Assembly: GCF_018595675.2 (NCBI RefSeq)
Contig: NZ_CP092333.1
Location: 2,814,001-2,878,000, forward strand
Length of the DNA stretch: 64,000 bases
Direction of reading: 5' to 3'
From: Flavihumibacter fluvii
GTDB taxonomy: Bacteria > Bacteroidota > Bacteroidia > Chitinophagales > Chitinophagaceae
Part shown: one piece after another, positions 44,200-53,075 of the stretch
Position numbering within the stretch: position 1 is the first letter of the stretch
Layout of the letters: every line of letters starts with the position of its first letter
Program-made: the position numbers and the translations under genes
Notes under the pieces: model-generated
The model's database searches: none
Told to the model about the DNA's origin: nothing
Seen by the model: the letters and a program-made list of their open reading frames with translations, nothing else

Positions 44200-44538
44200 T
44201 TAAGGGTTTACTTTTAATTTGGGATCATATGGTGGCGGTGTGCCTCCGTCGAGGTCTTCCCAATAGATACTGTAAATGTATTCTGCACCTGTTGCAGCGG
44301 TTTTACTCACGGTGGCTTTCCAGTTGGTAGAACTCCCATCACGGCGGGGTTCCTGTGAAAAAATATCTTGGCTGGGCGGTGTGCTTTTCTTCGTGATGGC
44401 AGTAATGGCTGACACACCGCAGTCTCGCCCAAGCTTCCAGGTTACTGGCCCGCCTTTGTCAACATGAGAGAATCCTTTATCCGATAATTCTAAGTCACCC
44501 GTATTGCGGTCGCTGCTTAAAATGGTAATCATTGCCAT
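44200..44538 (-). CDS. Hypothetical 112-residue protein
   Basis: No signal peptide. The sequence is polar and beta-rich: ITILSSDRNTGDLELSDKGF, GGPVTWKLGRDCGVSAITAI, SSTNWKATVSKTAATGAEYI, YSIYWEDLDG, ending in a Pro-rich tail. It could form a small Ig-like domain; this type of short protein occurs widely in Chitinophagaceae but no family name can be given. The start is ATG 44538 or the second ATG at 44532. It lies 5 bases upstream of the adenylate cyclase gene on the same strand, so the two are likely co-transcribed. Confidence 0.65.
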   Translation of the reverse strand: MAMITILSSDRNTGDLELSDKGFSHVDKGGPVTWKLGRDCGVSAITAITKKSTPPSQDIFSQEPRRDGSSTNWKATVSKTAATGAEYIYSIYWEDLDGGTPPPYDPKLKVNP

Positions 44539-44746
44539 GATGCAAATTTGATGAAGGTTTAAAAAATATCCATCAGGGCACCGGACCCAAATAACTCTGC
44601 CTATTGAATTTAACTAATTAGTTTAAAAGGGTGAAATTAATTTCACGTTGTAGCATAAAGAATATATCTGGATACATCCAATACAAAATATTCCAATTTT
44701 ATATAGCAATACAGCTTTCCTTAATTTTAATGAATAGTAAGACGCT

Positions 44747-45631
44747 ATGCAGATGCAGGAAAACAGTGGATTATTACATTCTAACAAAGAAGCCCATTAT
44801 AAGGTTAATGACCAATGGATTTTCTGGGGCATCCTCCCCATAGTACCTTTTTTAATTGTACATGTCGGAAATGATAACAGCCTGGTGGAACTATTGCGCA
44901 CACCAAGTTATTATTCAGATCTCCTTTTGGCCTTCCTGGTCACTTACCTGACCGGTTTCTATTTGCGGATAATTTTTTCCCTGGCAGACCGAAAATTTGA
45001 TTGGCATGGCCTGATCACTGCCCGCGTCAAATGGCTTTTTTTGTACGCATTTTTGTGTCCCCTTTTTATTGCCCTTTTCATAGAAATGCTCTACCTCGTA
45101 TTGATCCTTAGAATACCACTTTCCAACAGTTCCATATTTTATCTTGAACTGCCATTGTTTGCACTGGTCTTGCTGCTGATCAATTTCACCTACTCATTTC
45201 TATATTTCCGGAGATACAATACCAGCGTTGTACAGGCCTTTGAAGTCCGGCAATCAGCAGCCAAACACCCTTCAGGAACAAACAAGGGCAGGCAGGAGTT
45301 CTGGGTCAGTTCAGGCGCAGCATCCATCATGGTAGCTTCACAGGACATTGCCTACTTCATGGTGGTCAGCAAAACCACCTTCCTGGTGACCCTGAAAAAT
45401 GTAAAGTACATCTATCCAGCTTCCTTAGATAAGATTATGGATGACTTGCAGCAAGCAGATTTTTTCCAACTCAACCGGCAAATCATCGCCAGCCGTGCAG
45501 CCATTAAGGGCTATGAAAATACCAATACAAGGAAATTATCCATTCAATTATCTCCCGCACCGGTAGATCCGGTATTTGTTGCCAAAGCAAAAGCCGGACT
45601 ATTCCTCGATTGGTTGAAAGAAAAAAGTTAA
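44747..45631 (+). CDS. LytTR family regulator with N-terminal membrane domain
   Basis: 294 residues. Four hydrophobic helices lie between 25 and 165 (ILPIVPFLIVHVGNDNSL, LLLAFLVTYLTGFYLRIIFS, WLFLYAFLCPLFIALFIEML, LPLFALVLLLINFTYSFLYF). The C-terminal part has the LytTR pattern: ASQDIAYFMVVSKTTFLVTL, ASLDKIMDDLQQADFFQLNR and QIIASRAAIKGYENTNTRKL. Membrane LytTR proteins are common transcription regulators in Bacteroidota, usually acting near their own locus. The following small barrel gene and serine hydrolase are candidate targets. A hairpin terminator follows its stop. Confidence 0.87.
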   Translation: MQMQENSGLLHSNKEAHYKVNDQWIFWGILPIVPFLIVHVGNDNSLVELLRTPSYYSDLLLAFLVTYLTGFYLRIIFSLADRKFDWHGLITARVKWLFLYAFLCPLFIALFIEMLYLVLILRIPLSNSSIFYLELPLFALVLLLINFTYSFLYFRRYNTSVVQAFEVRQSAAKHPSGTNKGRQEFWVSSGAASIMVASQDIAYFMVVSKTTFLVTLKNVKYIYPASLDKIMDDLQQADFFQLNRQIIASRAAIKGYENTNTRKLSIQLSPAPVDPVFVAKAKAGLFLDWLKEKS

Positions 45632-45632
45632 G

Positions 45633-45669
45633 ACCGGCTCAGCAATCATTGTCCGATTCAGCCGGTTTA
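45633..45669 (+). terminator. Hairpin terminator after the LytTR gene
   Basis: ACCGGCT (45633-45639) pairs with AGCCGGT (45660-45666) across a 20-base loop, followed by TTATTG. The stem is GC-rich and begins 2 bases after the stop codon. The T-run is short, so efficiency is uncertain. Confidence 0.5.
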
Positions 45670-45752
45670 TTGCCCGTTTGGGAAAATGCAGGCAGGATTG
45701 ATGACGAATCCAGCGGTGTCCCACCCTTATTTTGTAGCTGTAAAGCAGAAAA

Positions 45753-46352
45753 ATGCCCTTAAGATATATCCTACATTTAATTGTATCATTCATGATGACC
45801 ATTGCACCAGCTTACCTGGAAGCCCAGTCGCCCATCACCATAACCCTGCAAAATGAAGCGACAGCCATACCCTTCACCCGCGCCTTCACCCGGCCCATTC
45901 ACCCCGGTATTCAGGTGGGTACAGAAGGCAACTATTCCAGCAACAATTCTGCCCGCTTTTACCAGACCCTGAGTATCGGCTATATTTTCCACCGCCACCT
46001 GTTTAAGGGACTTTACATCCATACCGCATTGGGATATGATTATGGATTTTCATCTGGAATAAACCTGAAAGCCCAGGTTGGCATCGGGTACATGCGCAGT
46101 TTTAGTACCGGAAAAGAATACCAGTTTACCAATGGCCAGTACAAGCCCGGCCGCGACAGAGGCAATAGCCGCTTCCTGTTTTCAGTAGCACCCGGACTAG
46201 GCTACAGGTTTGATAATGAAAATAGTTACTCTACTGAAATATTTACTATGTATAAAGGTTGGTTAGAGTATCCTTTCTCGCCAGGATTCATCCCGGTGAT
46301 GACCCATATCAGCCAGGAGTTGGGGCTCAGTGTTTATCCAAACAAAAAATGA
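45753..46352 (+). CDS. Secreted hypothetical protein, probable outer-membrane beta-barrel
   Basis: 199 residues with signal MPLRYILHLIVSFMMTIAPA. The mature part shows repeated amphipathic strands with aromatic ends, for example YQTLSIGYIFHRHLFKGLYI, HTALGYDYGFSSGINLKAQV and FSVAPGLGYRFDNENSYSTE, as in small OmpA/W-like barrels. No family is recognisable. It ends 7 bases before the serine hydrolase gene and follows the LytTR gene, so the three likely form one locus. Confidence 0.7.
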   Translation: MPLRYILHLIVSFMMTIAPAYLEAQSPITITLQNEATAIPFTRAFTRPIHPGIQVGTEGNYSSNNSARFYQTLSIGYIFHRHLFKGLYIHTALGYDYGFSSGINLKAQVGIGYMRSFSTGKEYQFTNGQYKPGRDRGNSRFLFSVAPGLGYRFDNENSYSTEIFTMYKGWLEYPFSPGFIPVMTHISQELGLSVYPNKK

Positions 46353-46359
46353 ATGAACC

Positions 46360-47493
46360 ATGCGAATAGTTATTCTCAGTTGTATGTCAGCACTAATTTT
46401 GTCAAATATTGTTTCAGGTCAAACAGCCCGGCAATCTTACCAGGATTTACTTGATGAGATGACCGCTGCAGGAGTACCTGGTATAATGATGAGTATCCGC
46501 CATGGAGATACCTTCATGTGGTCAGGCGCTTCTGGCTATGCCAATTTGGAAACCGGTACTAAAATGCAGCCCAATGATATTTCCAGGATGGGCAGCATTG
46601 TGAAGACATTTACCGCATCAACCATCCTACTATTGCAGGAAGAGGGAAGGTTGCACCTGGATGATCCCATTATCAACTACCTGACAAGTAAACAACTGAA
46701 AGATATCAGGAATACGGAACGGGTTACGATCCGGCAACTGTTGAACCATTCCAGTGGCATTTTCAATTATATCCAGAATAGTCATTTTCAAACAGCCTCC
46801 CTGAATAACCTGACAAAAGAATGGCCCGCTGAAGACCTGTTGAAATATGCCCGCAACAAACGACCGAATTTTACACCCGGAGCTGATGTCGGGTATTCCA
46901 ATACCAACTATATCCTCCTTGGTTGGATCATAGAAAAAGTCTGTGGTAAACCTTTCTGGGAAGTATTCAGGGAAATACTTTTTACGCCCCTCGGCCTCAC
47001 CCAAACCCGTTTTGCGGCTACTGAAAAAGTTCCAGCCGGCATTGTGCATGGCTATGTAGACCTTTCTAATAACCTGCAGGTAATAGATGCCACCAATTAT
47101 AGTGGCTGGGACTATTTTACTGCAGATGGCGGATTAATTTCCACTGTTTCTGACATAAATACTTTCCTGACCAGTTTATGTACGGGAAAAATAATTCCAG
47201 CAGCATCTTTTAATGAGATGGTCAATGGGCTGCCAACAAAAACCAATGACCCGGGATTTTTTCCGATAGCGTTTGGCATGGGCATCTTCAAAATGGATAC
47301 GCCCTGGGGAGAAGCATATTTCCATAGTGGTGATGCGATTGGCTATTACGCAACGATGGTGTATTTTCCATCCTCCCGCACAACCATTGTATGGGCTACA
47401 AATGGAAATTATGGAAAGATCGACCCCATCATTTCATCAAAGAATGCGATGGAAAAGATCTTCAAAATTGTGTTCGGAAAGGCCACTGGTTAA
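46360..47493 (+). CDS. Secreted serine hydrolase (class C beta-lactamase/DD-peptidase family)
   Basis: 377 residues with signal MRIVILSCMSALILSNIVSG. The three active-site motifs are present: SxxK in MGSIVKTFTASTILL, YxN in VGYSNTNYILLGWIIE, and the HxG-like YFHSGDAIGYYATM. The class C fold elements LLNHSSGIFNYIQN, FTPGADVGYSN and LFTPLGLTQTRF follow the usual order. The protein lacks the extra C-terminal domain of its relative at 18344-20029. The reaction is probably hydrolysis of a D-amino peptide or ester in the periplasm. Confidence 0.9.
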   Translation: MRIVILSCMSALILSNIVSGQTARQSYQDLLDEMTAAGVPGIMMSIRHGDTFMWSGASGYANLETGTKMQPNDISRMGSIVKTFTASTILLLQEEGRLHLDDPIINYLTSKQLKDIRNTERVTIRQLLNHSSGIFNYIQNSHFQTASLNNLTKEWPAEDLLKYARNKRPNFTPGADVGYSNTNYILLGWIIEKVCGKPFWEVFREILFTPLGLTQTRFAATEKVPAGIVHGYVDLSNNLQVIDATNYSGWDYFTADGGLISTVSDINTFLTSLCTGKIIPAASFNEMVNGLPTKTNDPGFFPIAFGMGIFKMDTPWGEAYFHSGDAIGYYATMVYFPSSRTTIVWATNGNYGKIDPIISSKNAMEKIFKIVFGKATG

Positions 47494-47624
47494 AAGCCGA
47501 ACCAACTATATAATAAAATCCAATTCATTATTCCCCATCAACTTGACATCTTGTAATTTATCCCATTAAACCACTTACAACTATACCGGTCGCCAAAAAA
47601 ATGTATATTTAATTACGTTAAAAT

Positions 47625-48380
47625 ATGCAGGCTTCAATTTCACCAAACCCCACAACTCCGCACAAACGCTGGGTGAAGATCACACACTGGATTATTACAC
47701 TGAGCTTCCTGGCGCTGACCTTTACCGGTTATGAAATGCTGATGGTGCACCCCCGCTTCTATTGGGGTGAAGTAGGCAACGACCTCACACCGGCCCTTTT
47801 CGAATTGCCGGTGAGCAGGAACTATAAGCATGGTGGCTGGGATAAAAGCACCCCCTTTTACCAACAAGCCGGCTCGCCAATAAGTGCCAGCCGAACCTAC
47901 GATATTTTTAACCAGAATGGCTGGGGCCGAAGCGGCCATTTTCTCGCAGCCTGGTTCCTGGTATTAACCGGCCTGTCCTACCTGGTAGCTGGTTTTGTCA
48001 CCGGCCATTTCCGGCGAAACCTCTGGCCCGGCTCCAGCGAATTCACCTTACAACATTTGCGGCAAGATCTGGCCAACCACCTGAAAATGAAGGTTCCGCC
48101 TGCAACAAATGGCCCCCATTATGGCCTTCTCCAAAAATCAACTTACTTAATTGTGATCTTCTTCCTGTTGCCAGTGATCGCAATAACCGGACTTACCATG
48201 TCACCTGCAATTACTGCTGCTTATCCATTTCTCATAAAAATATGCTTTGGTGCTCAATCCGCACGCACCATCCACTTCTTTGCCTCAGTGGCATTGGTTG
48301 GTTTTTTGATCATACATGTGGTAATGGTCATTTTGTCGGGATTCAAAACACAAATAGGTGCTATGACCTGGAGGAAATAA
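47625..48380 (+). CDS. Cytochrome b561-type membrane subunit of a molybdoenzyme
   Basis: 251 residues with four transmembrane helices carrying His residues for two haems: VKITHWIITLSFLALTFTGY, GRSGHFLAAWFLVLTGLSYL, LIVIFFLLPVIAITGLTMSP and IHFFASVALVGFLIIHVVMV. The layout fits cytochrome b subunits of formate/thiosulfate/sulfite-type oxidoreductases. It is 1 base upstream of the molybdopterin oxidoreductase gene, so it probably hands electrons between the quinone pool and that enzyme. No signal is needed; it is an inner-membrane protein. Confidence 0.88.
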   Translation: MQASISPNPTTPHKRWVKITHWIITLSFLALTFTGYEMLMVHPRFYWGEVGNDLTPALFELPVSRNYKHGGWDKSTPFYQQAGSPISASRTYDIFNQNGWGRSGHFLAAWFLVLTGLSYLVAGFVTGHFRRNLWPGSSEFTLQHLRQDLANHLKMKVPPATNGPHYGLLQKSTYLIVIFFLLPVIAITGLTMSPAITAAYPFLIKICFGAQSARTIHFFASVALVGFLIIHVVMVILSGFKTQIGAMTWRK

Positions 48381-48381
48381 T

Positions 48382-49125
48382 ATGAAAAAGAATTACCTCT
48401 TTACAAGAAGACAAGTCGTCCTGACCGGATTATCCGCTATCGGCGGACTCATCCTGCCTGGATGTTCTCAAAAGGCACCGCCCACTTATGGCAATATTTT
48501 GCGCATGGGTGATGCGCTGACCTATATCGCCCACCGCACGCTGTTACCCGGACAATCACTTGCGCGGGAATACCAGCACAGTGATATCTCTTCGTTCCCG
48601 GCAACCGGTACCACAAATCCAGGGGACCCAAATTATAAATACTACAGTGAAGATTACGGCAAATTACACCACGCTGCATTTGCCAACTGGGGCTTATCCA
48701 TAGAAGGCCGCGTGGCAAGGCCCGGCTCCTATTCCCTCGGTGCCCTGCAAGATTTTCCTTCTCGCACACAAATCACCAGGCATACCTGTGAGGAAGGCTG
48801 GACCGCCATCGCAGAATGGACAGGCGTACCCCTCAGCCATGTTTTGCAACACGCAGGCATCATGCCTTCCGCACGTTTTGTAAACTGCTATGCCTATGAT
48901 GGTTTTATGGAAAGCATAGACCTGATCGATGCTTTCCACCCACAAACGATCCTAGCCTATGGCATGAATGGCCGCAACCTGCCGGTCCCGCATGGTGCAC
49001 CAGTACGATTAAGGGTAGAGAAACAAATCGGCTATAAGAGCGTGAAGTATTTACAACGAATTGTTGTAACAGATGAATTTGTGGATTTGGGTGATACCGG
49101 ATGGTCCTGGTATAATGGCATTTGA
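48382..49125 (+). CDS. Molybdopterin-dependent oxidoreductase (sulfite oxidase/MsrP fold)
   Basis: 247 residues with a twin-arginine-like signal (FTRRQVVLTGLSAIGGLILP) that also ends with a lipobox-type GC. The oxidoreductase domain shows WGLSIEGRVARPGSYSLGAL, the molybdenum-ligand Cys in ITRHTCEEGWTAIAEWTGVP, FVNCYAYDGFMESIDLIDAF, and GAPVRLRVEKQIGYKSVKYL near the end. These match the sulfite oxidase-like molybdenum domain of YedY/MsrP. With the preceding cytochrome b it is a two-subunit membrane oxidoreductase. The substrate (sulfite, methionine sulfoxide or other) is open. Confidence 0.9.
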   Translation: MKKNYLFTRRQVVLTGLSAIGGLILPGCSQKAPPTYGNILRMGDALTYIAHRTLLPGQSLAREYQHSDISSFPATGTTNPGDPNYKYYSEDYGKLHHAAFANWGLSIEGRVARPGSYSLGALQDFPSRTQITRHTCEEGWTAIAEWTGVPLSHVLQHAGIMPSARFVNCYAYDGFMESIDLIDAFHPQTILAYGMNGRNLPVPHGAPVRLRVEKQIGYKSVKYLQRIVVTDEFVDLGDTGWSWYNGI

Positions 49126-49133
49126 TGTAGAAA

Positions 49134-49829
49134 CTAGTTTTTATTTTTATACAACGCCAAATTGTTGAAGAATCCAATTTGAAACTGGCCCCTGCTGGTG
49201 GATTCCTGGATCTGGGTCATAAAACCCAGCTCCATTTTTAAGTCGTTATTGATCACATAACCCAAAGCGCCATAAAGCCTGTCGCGGTCAAAAACAGGTT
49301 TCTTCCCATTCAAAAATATTTCATTGTAGGCGGATGCATAGACTGTTTTTTTGGCCATCGTGCTATTGTTGATCGGAATGTTGAGCATAACAAAATACCG
49401 ATATCGCATTTGAAAATTATCCGGCAAAAACCTTTCTTCGATCCTGTACCTGTGCTGGATAAATACCCTTCCAAAATTTTGCCTGGTGATGAATTGCTGG
49501 TACAACCGGTGTTCATTAGTGCCAGCCTTTTCGTCAGAATCGGGTAAATAATTTTGTGAATTGATAAAGGCATAGCCTAATAAAACATTATTATTATTCT
49601 CAGTCAGGTTATAACCAATGCCGGTCCTTACCAACAATTGCTGAAGGTCACCAATAAAATTATAATTCCTGTATTGAATTTCATTCCACCAGTTCCATTT
49701 TTTAGCTATTGCCTGGTTGCCATAATAAGCAAACCAGTTACCTACATCAGATTTTTGGGAAAAGGAACGGTTGAAGGATAAACATAAAATTACCAGTAAC
49801 AGGTACTCTTTCAGGTGTAAAGATTTCAA
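49134..49829 (-). CDS. DUF2490 family secreted protein
   Basis: 231 residues starting with TTG at 49829 and a signal (MKSLHLKEYLLLVILCLSFN). The mature part opens with GNWFAYYGNQAIAKKWNWWN and EIQYRNYNFIGDLQQLLVRT, the hallmark start of DUF2490. It continues with strands of a barrel such as GRVFIQHRYRIEERFLPDNF and MRYRYFVMLNIPINNSTMA. DUF2490 proteins are outer-membrane barrels of unknown function. It is convergent with the molybdoenzyme gene, separated by only 8 bases. Confidence 0.85.
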   Translation of the reverse strand: MKSLHLKEYLLLVILCLSFNRSFSQKSDVGNWFAYYGNQAIAKKWNWWNEIQYRNYNFIGDLQQLLVRTGIGYNLTENNNNVLLGYAFINSQNYLPDSDEKAGTNEHRLYQQFITRQNFGRVFIQHRYRIEERFLPDNFQMRYRYFVMLNIPINNSTMAKKTVYASAYNEIFLNGKKPVFDRDRLYGALGYVINNDLKMELGFMTQIQESTSRGQFQIGFFNNLALYKNKN

Positions 49830-50378
49830 TACTATTGAATTTATTTAATAAATGGATACGCCCTTTGTTTAACAATTTATTGCTCAAAATAATGCATATT
49901 TAGTTAATCGGATCAGAGGTTAGCCGGCACCCAAAACAAATATGTCCCTTCCTGAATCATAACCTGATTTAACTATTCTATAAGTTTTAAAAATGTATAT
50001 TCGATACATGGCAGGTAAGGTCCAACATATCAATTCATCCTCAACAAGAAGGCAATATCCTGTCATAAATACGCGTAATTGTTTTACCTGTTCCTTCACC
50101 GAGTTTCTTCCTTTTAATTCAGGAATGTATTACTACTCCAGCTTCAAAGCTTTCGATGCAAAAACACCAGCCTGATACTATTTTTCCAGGCTTGCGTGTA
50201 TCCTATTCTTTTTAATTTACTATTCGCCTTAATTCATTCCGGCCCGATATCACCTGAAGACTTCAGCGATACGGATGATCATTTTAAGATTCGAATGTTA
50301 TATAGCAGGCTATTGCCCGGCGACCCGGATCGACGAATTGGTGAATATGCATACATGTTAGAAAAACATACTTAATTT
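49830..50378 (+). other. Intergenic region without a convincing gene
   Basis: 549 bases between the DUF2490 gene (leaving left) and the hypothetical gene at 50379. An open frame at 49993-50175 codes for a polar 60-residue sequence with no family resemblance. Another frame, open from about 50126 to a stop at 50373-50375, ends in the codons for MLYSRLLPGDPDRRIGEYAY, just upstream of 50379; it could be a remnant or a short leader. The first part is AT-rich and probably holds the divergent promoters. Nothing else was seen. Confidence 0.4.
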
Positions 50379-50873
50379 ATGACAACGACGATACTTTCTT
50401 CATATGCCCCATTACCTGGCAGGTTAAATTGCATTTCGAATTTAATCAAAGTTGCCAGGGAACAAAGATTACACTTTTCAAAGCTGGATGACATGGGAAA
50501 CTATGTACTGGCAATTGACACTGATCAAAGAAAGCTTGTATATCAGAAGAATGGTTCAGATAGCTCCTCATGCACAATTATTGACCTGCAGGATCTGAAA
50601 GAATGTATTGTCAAAAAGCAATATAACAGTATACATGCAGGAGAATTAAATAAAAGAAGATTATCGGATTTCCTAAGAGGTTTATTCTTACATCTCCGAT
50701 TCAGGAATGAATCGCCAACAGTAACGATACCACTATTTGAAGGGCAAAAGGACCGGCAGGATGACCTTGAACAATTGGAAGAAAAAGCTAAGGTGTGGGA
50801 AAGAATTGTCTCAAAACTTTTACCAAAAAAGAACCACGTAAAGGTGCAGCAAGACGCAGAATTGTTGCCCTGA
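50379..50873 (+). CDS. Conserved-looking hypothetical protein
   Basis: 164 residues without signal or membrane segment. The N-terminal half reads NLIKVAREQRLHFSKLDDMG and YVLAIDTDQRKLVYQKNGSD, a beta-strand pattern; the middle GELNKRRLSDFLRGLFLHLR is an amphipathic helix; the C-terminus is charged (KDRQDDLEQLEEKAKVWERI). No family was recognised. It is the first of three closely spaced genes in one direction (gap 43 bases to the next). Confidence 0.6.
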   Translation: MTTTILSSYAPLPGRLNCISNLIKVAREQRLHFSKLDDMGNYVLAIDTDQRKLVYQKNGSDSSSCTIIDLQDLKECIVKKQYNSIHAGELNKRRLSDFLRGLFLHLRFRNESPTVTIPLFEGQKDRQDDLEQLEEKAKVWERIVSKLLPKKNHVKVQQDAELLP

Positions 50874-50916
50874 CCCGAGGCCGAATCCTGCTTTATTATG
50901 AATTAAATATTTCAAC

Positions 50917-51570
50917 ATGTTACAAAATGATAAACATGCTTCAGGTAGTGGAATAACTATTCTGCTTCTTGTTATTACAAATATTCTTATCCTAAAGGTC
51001 GCATTTATCCAACATGATGATTGGTACTGGCCACTGGTGATTACATTACCCATGTTATTGTTAGCCATCCTGTTTGCACGTCATAAAAATCATGCAATTC
51101 AACGCAACCTTCCTGCCATTTTACATTCAAGGCACTTTCCTGAAAGTATTCAAACAGAACTAAAATCAGCATCAATGAAAACAGCAAAAAAACAGCTCAT
51201 TATTGCCCACGAGGATTATGAAACATTACATGCTTATATAAAAGGACTTAAGTCCTTTAAAGCATTTGACAGAAAGAATGCAGACATACTGCAAGATGAA
51301 TTAAAAAAAGCAACGATAGTTAAAAGAACCGAAATACCAGCAGATGTGGTAAGGCTTAATTCCAGGGTAATTATTGAAGAGGTAAGCAACAATACAATAA
51401 TCGAACTCATGTTGGTGTTGCCGGAAAAAGCCGATATAAAAGAAAAAAGAGTTTCTGTTTTTGCCCCATTAGGAACCGCCCTGATAGGATTCAAACAAGG
51501 GGAAAAGTTCAGATGGCAGGTTCCCTCCGGGAACAAGACTTTTACAATTATCAAAGTGCATAATCAATAG
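50917..51570 (+). CDS. Membrane segment fused in frame to a GreA/Rnk domain
   Basis: 217 residues. The first 86 hold two hydrophobic helices (SGITILLLVITNILILKVAF and YWPLVITLPMLLLAILFARH) followed by KNHAIQRNLPAILHSRHFPE. This resembles the N-terminal membrane region of FMN-binding glutamate synthase-like proteins (KKHAIxRNFPVxGHxR). From residue 87 (MKTAKKQLIIAHEDYETLHA) to the end it is a complete Rnk/nucleoside-diphosphate-kinase-regulator-type GreA domain with RVIIEEVSNNTIIELMLVLP and APLGTALIGFKQGEKFRWQV. An ATG at 51175 could start a stand-alone Rnk protein of 131 residues. Whether the two parts form one functional protein is uncertain. Confidence 0.6.
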   Translation: MLQNDKHASGSGITILLLVITNILILKVAFIQHDDWYWPLVITLPMLLLAILFARHKNHAIQRNLPAILHSRHFPESIQTELKSASMKTAKKQLIIAHEDYETLHAYIKGLKSFKAFDRKNADILQDELKKATIVKRTEIPADVVRLNSRVIIEEVSNNTIIELMLVLPEKADIKEKRVSVFAPLGTALIGFKQGEKFRWQVPSGNKTFTIIKVHNQ

Positions 51571-51601
51571 CGTAGTGTTTAACAAATAAAACTATTTTGA
51601 T

Positions 51602-51796
51602 ATGGATTTCATTGTATTCTCAATTGCTTCAATACTGATTTTTTCAATGATATGGTTAATCATTGAATACAAAAAAGACCTGCGCAAGGACAGGGAAATT
51701 TTTGATGAATACCTGGAAAACCAGAGAAGGTCAAGGTTTAACAATAGAGGACGCCATATGAGGTATTCAAAAAAAGATACGGATTTTTCCGGTTAA
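51602..51796 (+). CDS. Small single-helix membrane protein
   Basis: 64 residues: one hydrophobic helix at 4-21 (IVFSIASILIFSMIWLII), then a strongly charged cytoplasmic tail (EYKKDLRKDREIFDEYLENQ) rich in Arg and Lys. The 5' spacing of 31 bases after the Rnk gene and the same direction suggest co-transcription. No family was recognised, but the clean topology makes a real product likely. Confidence 0.5.
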   Translation: MDFIVFSIASILIFSMIWLIIEYKKDLRKDREIFDEYLENQRRSRFNNRGRHMRYSKKDTDFSG

Positions 51797-51981
51797 ATGC
51801 ATATGCCGGTTTTGGTTCTTGCATTAATGAAAATGGCCTATTTCAATTTATACACTTTATTCCCGAAATCATTGTCCGCCTGTGTACTCAGGCAACTGCG
51901 CGTCAATTCATGAAAGGCAATCTTTTGTGCCCTGGCCACATAAGATGGCTGAAGCATGGATGTTGTATATCTACGCATTTA

Positions 51982-52743
51982 TTATGATACGATCTTCTGC
52001 CTGTTTGCGGGGAAACTGAACATTTCAAAACGGATATCATCAAAACCATCCTGGTCAAACGGATCTTCCAGTTGCCTTTGAATTAATTGAAGGCTGGCAA
52101 GAGTGAGGCTGCTAATAAATGAAATGAAAAAGATCAGTGCATTAGGCAGGAGACCACCCACTGTATTCAGCAAATAAGCGGCTTGTATAAATGTGAATAA
52201 ATGAAGAGCAATGGTTGACAATACCCTTATACCACGAACGGTTTTATGTTGTTTAGTACTCACCAGGTATACCCCACATTCATTTACATACCGCATATAC
52301 TTATTGACACTGAAAGTTACTTTTGTGTCTAACTGATCATTGTGCTGGACCAAAAAAAAGGTGATCTGGCTAAAGGAGGCCAGGACCATACTGGCATCCC
52401 CCGAACCATTTTTCAGGTACTCAACATAGTTGCCATGCAGGTCAGCGATGATCTTTTGGATCTTTTGCTGGTTGGCTTTTGAAAGTGTATTAGCCTGCAA
52501 AAAAGAATCGCTTACGGCAATCATTCCGGCATTAAATCCGCTCAGGTATTCCCGTGCACGTTCCCGGACTTTGTATGCAGCCTGCAAGGAAAATACCAGG
52601 GGAAAAGAAATAACCAGGCTAAATAGGATCATATTATGGCTGACCCTTAAGTTGAAATATGCAGCTGAAAAGAAAGACACTATTGCAACTCCGAGAAAAA
52701 CCAGAGTCTGCGGGTTCAATAAACTGAGTAGCCATTTTTTCAT
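51982..52743 (-). CDS. Bestrophin-like integral membrane protein
   Basis: 253 residues. Two N-terminal helices (TLVFLGVAIVSFFSAAYFNL and HNMILFSLVISFPLVFSLQA) are followed by a long polar region with REYLSGFNAGMIAVSDSFLQ. Two further helices sit near 175-230 (IALHLFTFIQAAYLLNTVGG, LIFFISFISSLTLASLQLIQ). The sequence RQLEDPFDQDGFDDIRFEMF near the C-terminus matches the acidic cluster typical of bestrophin-type anion channels. That end motif is the main evidence; overall family assignment is moderate. It is transcribed alone. Confidence 0.6.
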   Translation of the reverse strand: MKKWLLSLLNPQTLVFLGVAIVSFFSAAYFNLRVSHNMILFSLVISFPLVFSLQAAYKVRERAREYLSGFNAGMIAVSDSFLQANTLSKANQQKIQKIIADLHGNYVEYLKNGSGDASMVLASFSQITFFLVQHNDQLDTKVTFSVNKYMRYVNECGVYLVSTKQHKTVRGIRVLSTIALHLFTFIQAAYLLNTVGGLLPNALIFFISFISSLTLASLQLIQRQLEDPFDQDGFDDIRFEMFSFPANRQKIVS

Positions 52744-52778
52744 ATACGTATAAAAATAAAATATAAAAAGTTATTCGC

Positions 52779-53075
52779 TTACTTCATCCAGGCTTTTTCT
52801 AACTGTGCCATAATATCCGGGCATGCTGATGACAGACCGATAGCTTCACCCAGGTCTTTTCCCAGATCATTCTACCGCTAATTCGCATAATATACGCTTT
52901 CATCTCAAATAATTCATCGTCCATGCCCCCTGCCTGATGTATAGCGGGATCTTCCATCTTACTTATAATAAAGGATTTCCGGTGTTACCAAAAGTAATTA
53001 TAACACTACCAATTTTCTGTCTACTGGCCACATAAGCAAAAGTGTCTGCAATTTTTTCCAGCCGGTATTGGCGCC
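52779..53075 (-). pseudogene. Gene remnants: probable quinone-oxidoreductase tail and sulfatase-like tail
   Basis: The 643-base gap 52744-53386 contains no intact gene, but the minus strand keeps two short reading frames. At 53075-52963 it reads RQYRLEKIADTFAYVASRQK, then IGSVIITFGN and a stop. This resembles the end of zinc-type quinone oxidoreductases (usual form: LEEIAEAHRYMESRQxxGKIVL). At about 52862-52779 it reads GKDLGEAIGLSSACPDIMAQ and LEKAWMK with a stop, similar to the end of sulfatases (DLGExxDLAAxxPEIxxxLE). The upstream part of the second one lies in another frame. Similarity was judged by eye and is weak. Confidence 0.35.

Noticed and set aside
49993-50175. 60-codon open frame in the large gap
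   Set aside because: Polar sequence without domain, poor context and no clear start signal.
51838-51957. 39-codon minus-strand frame (MLQPSYVARAQKIAFHELTR...)
   Set aside because: Too short, no family resemblance and no neighbour to support it, although the composition is protein-like.
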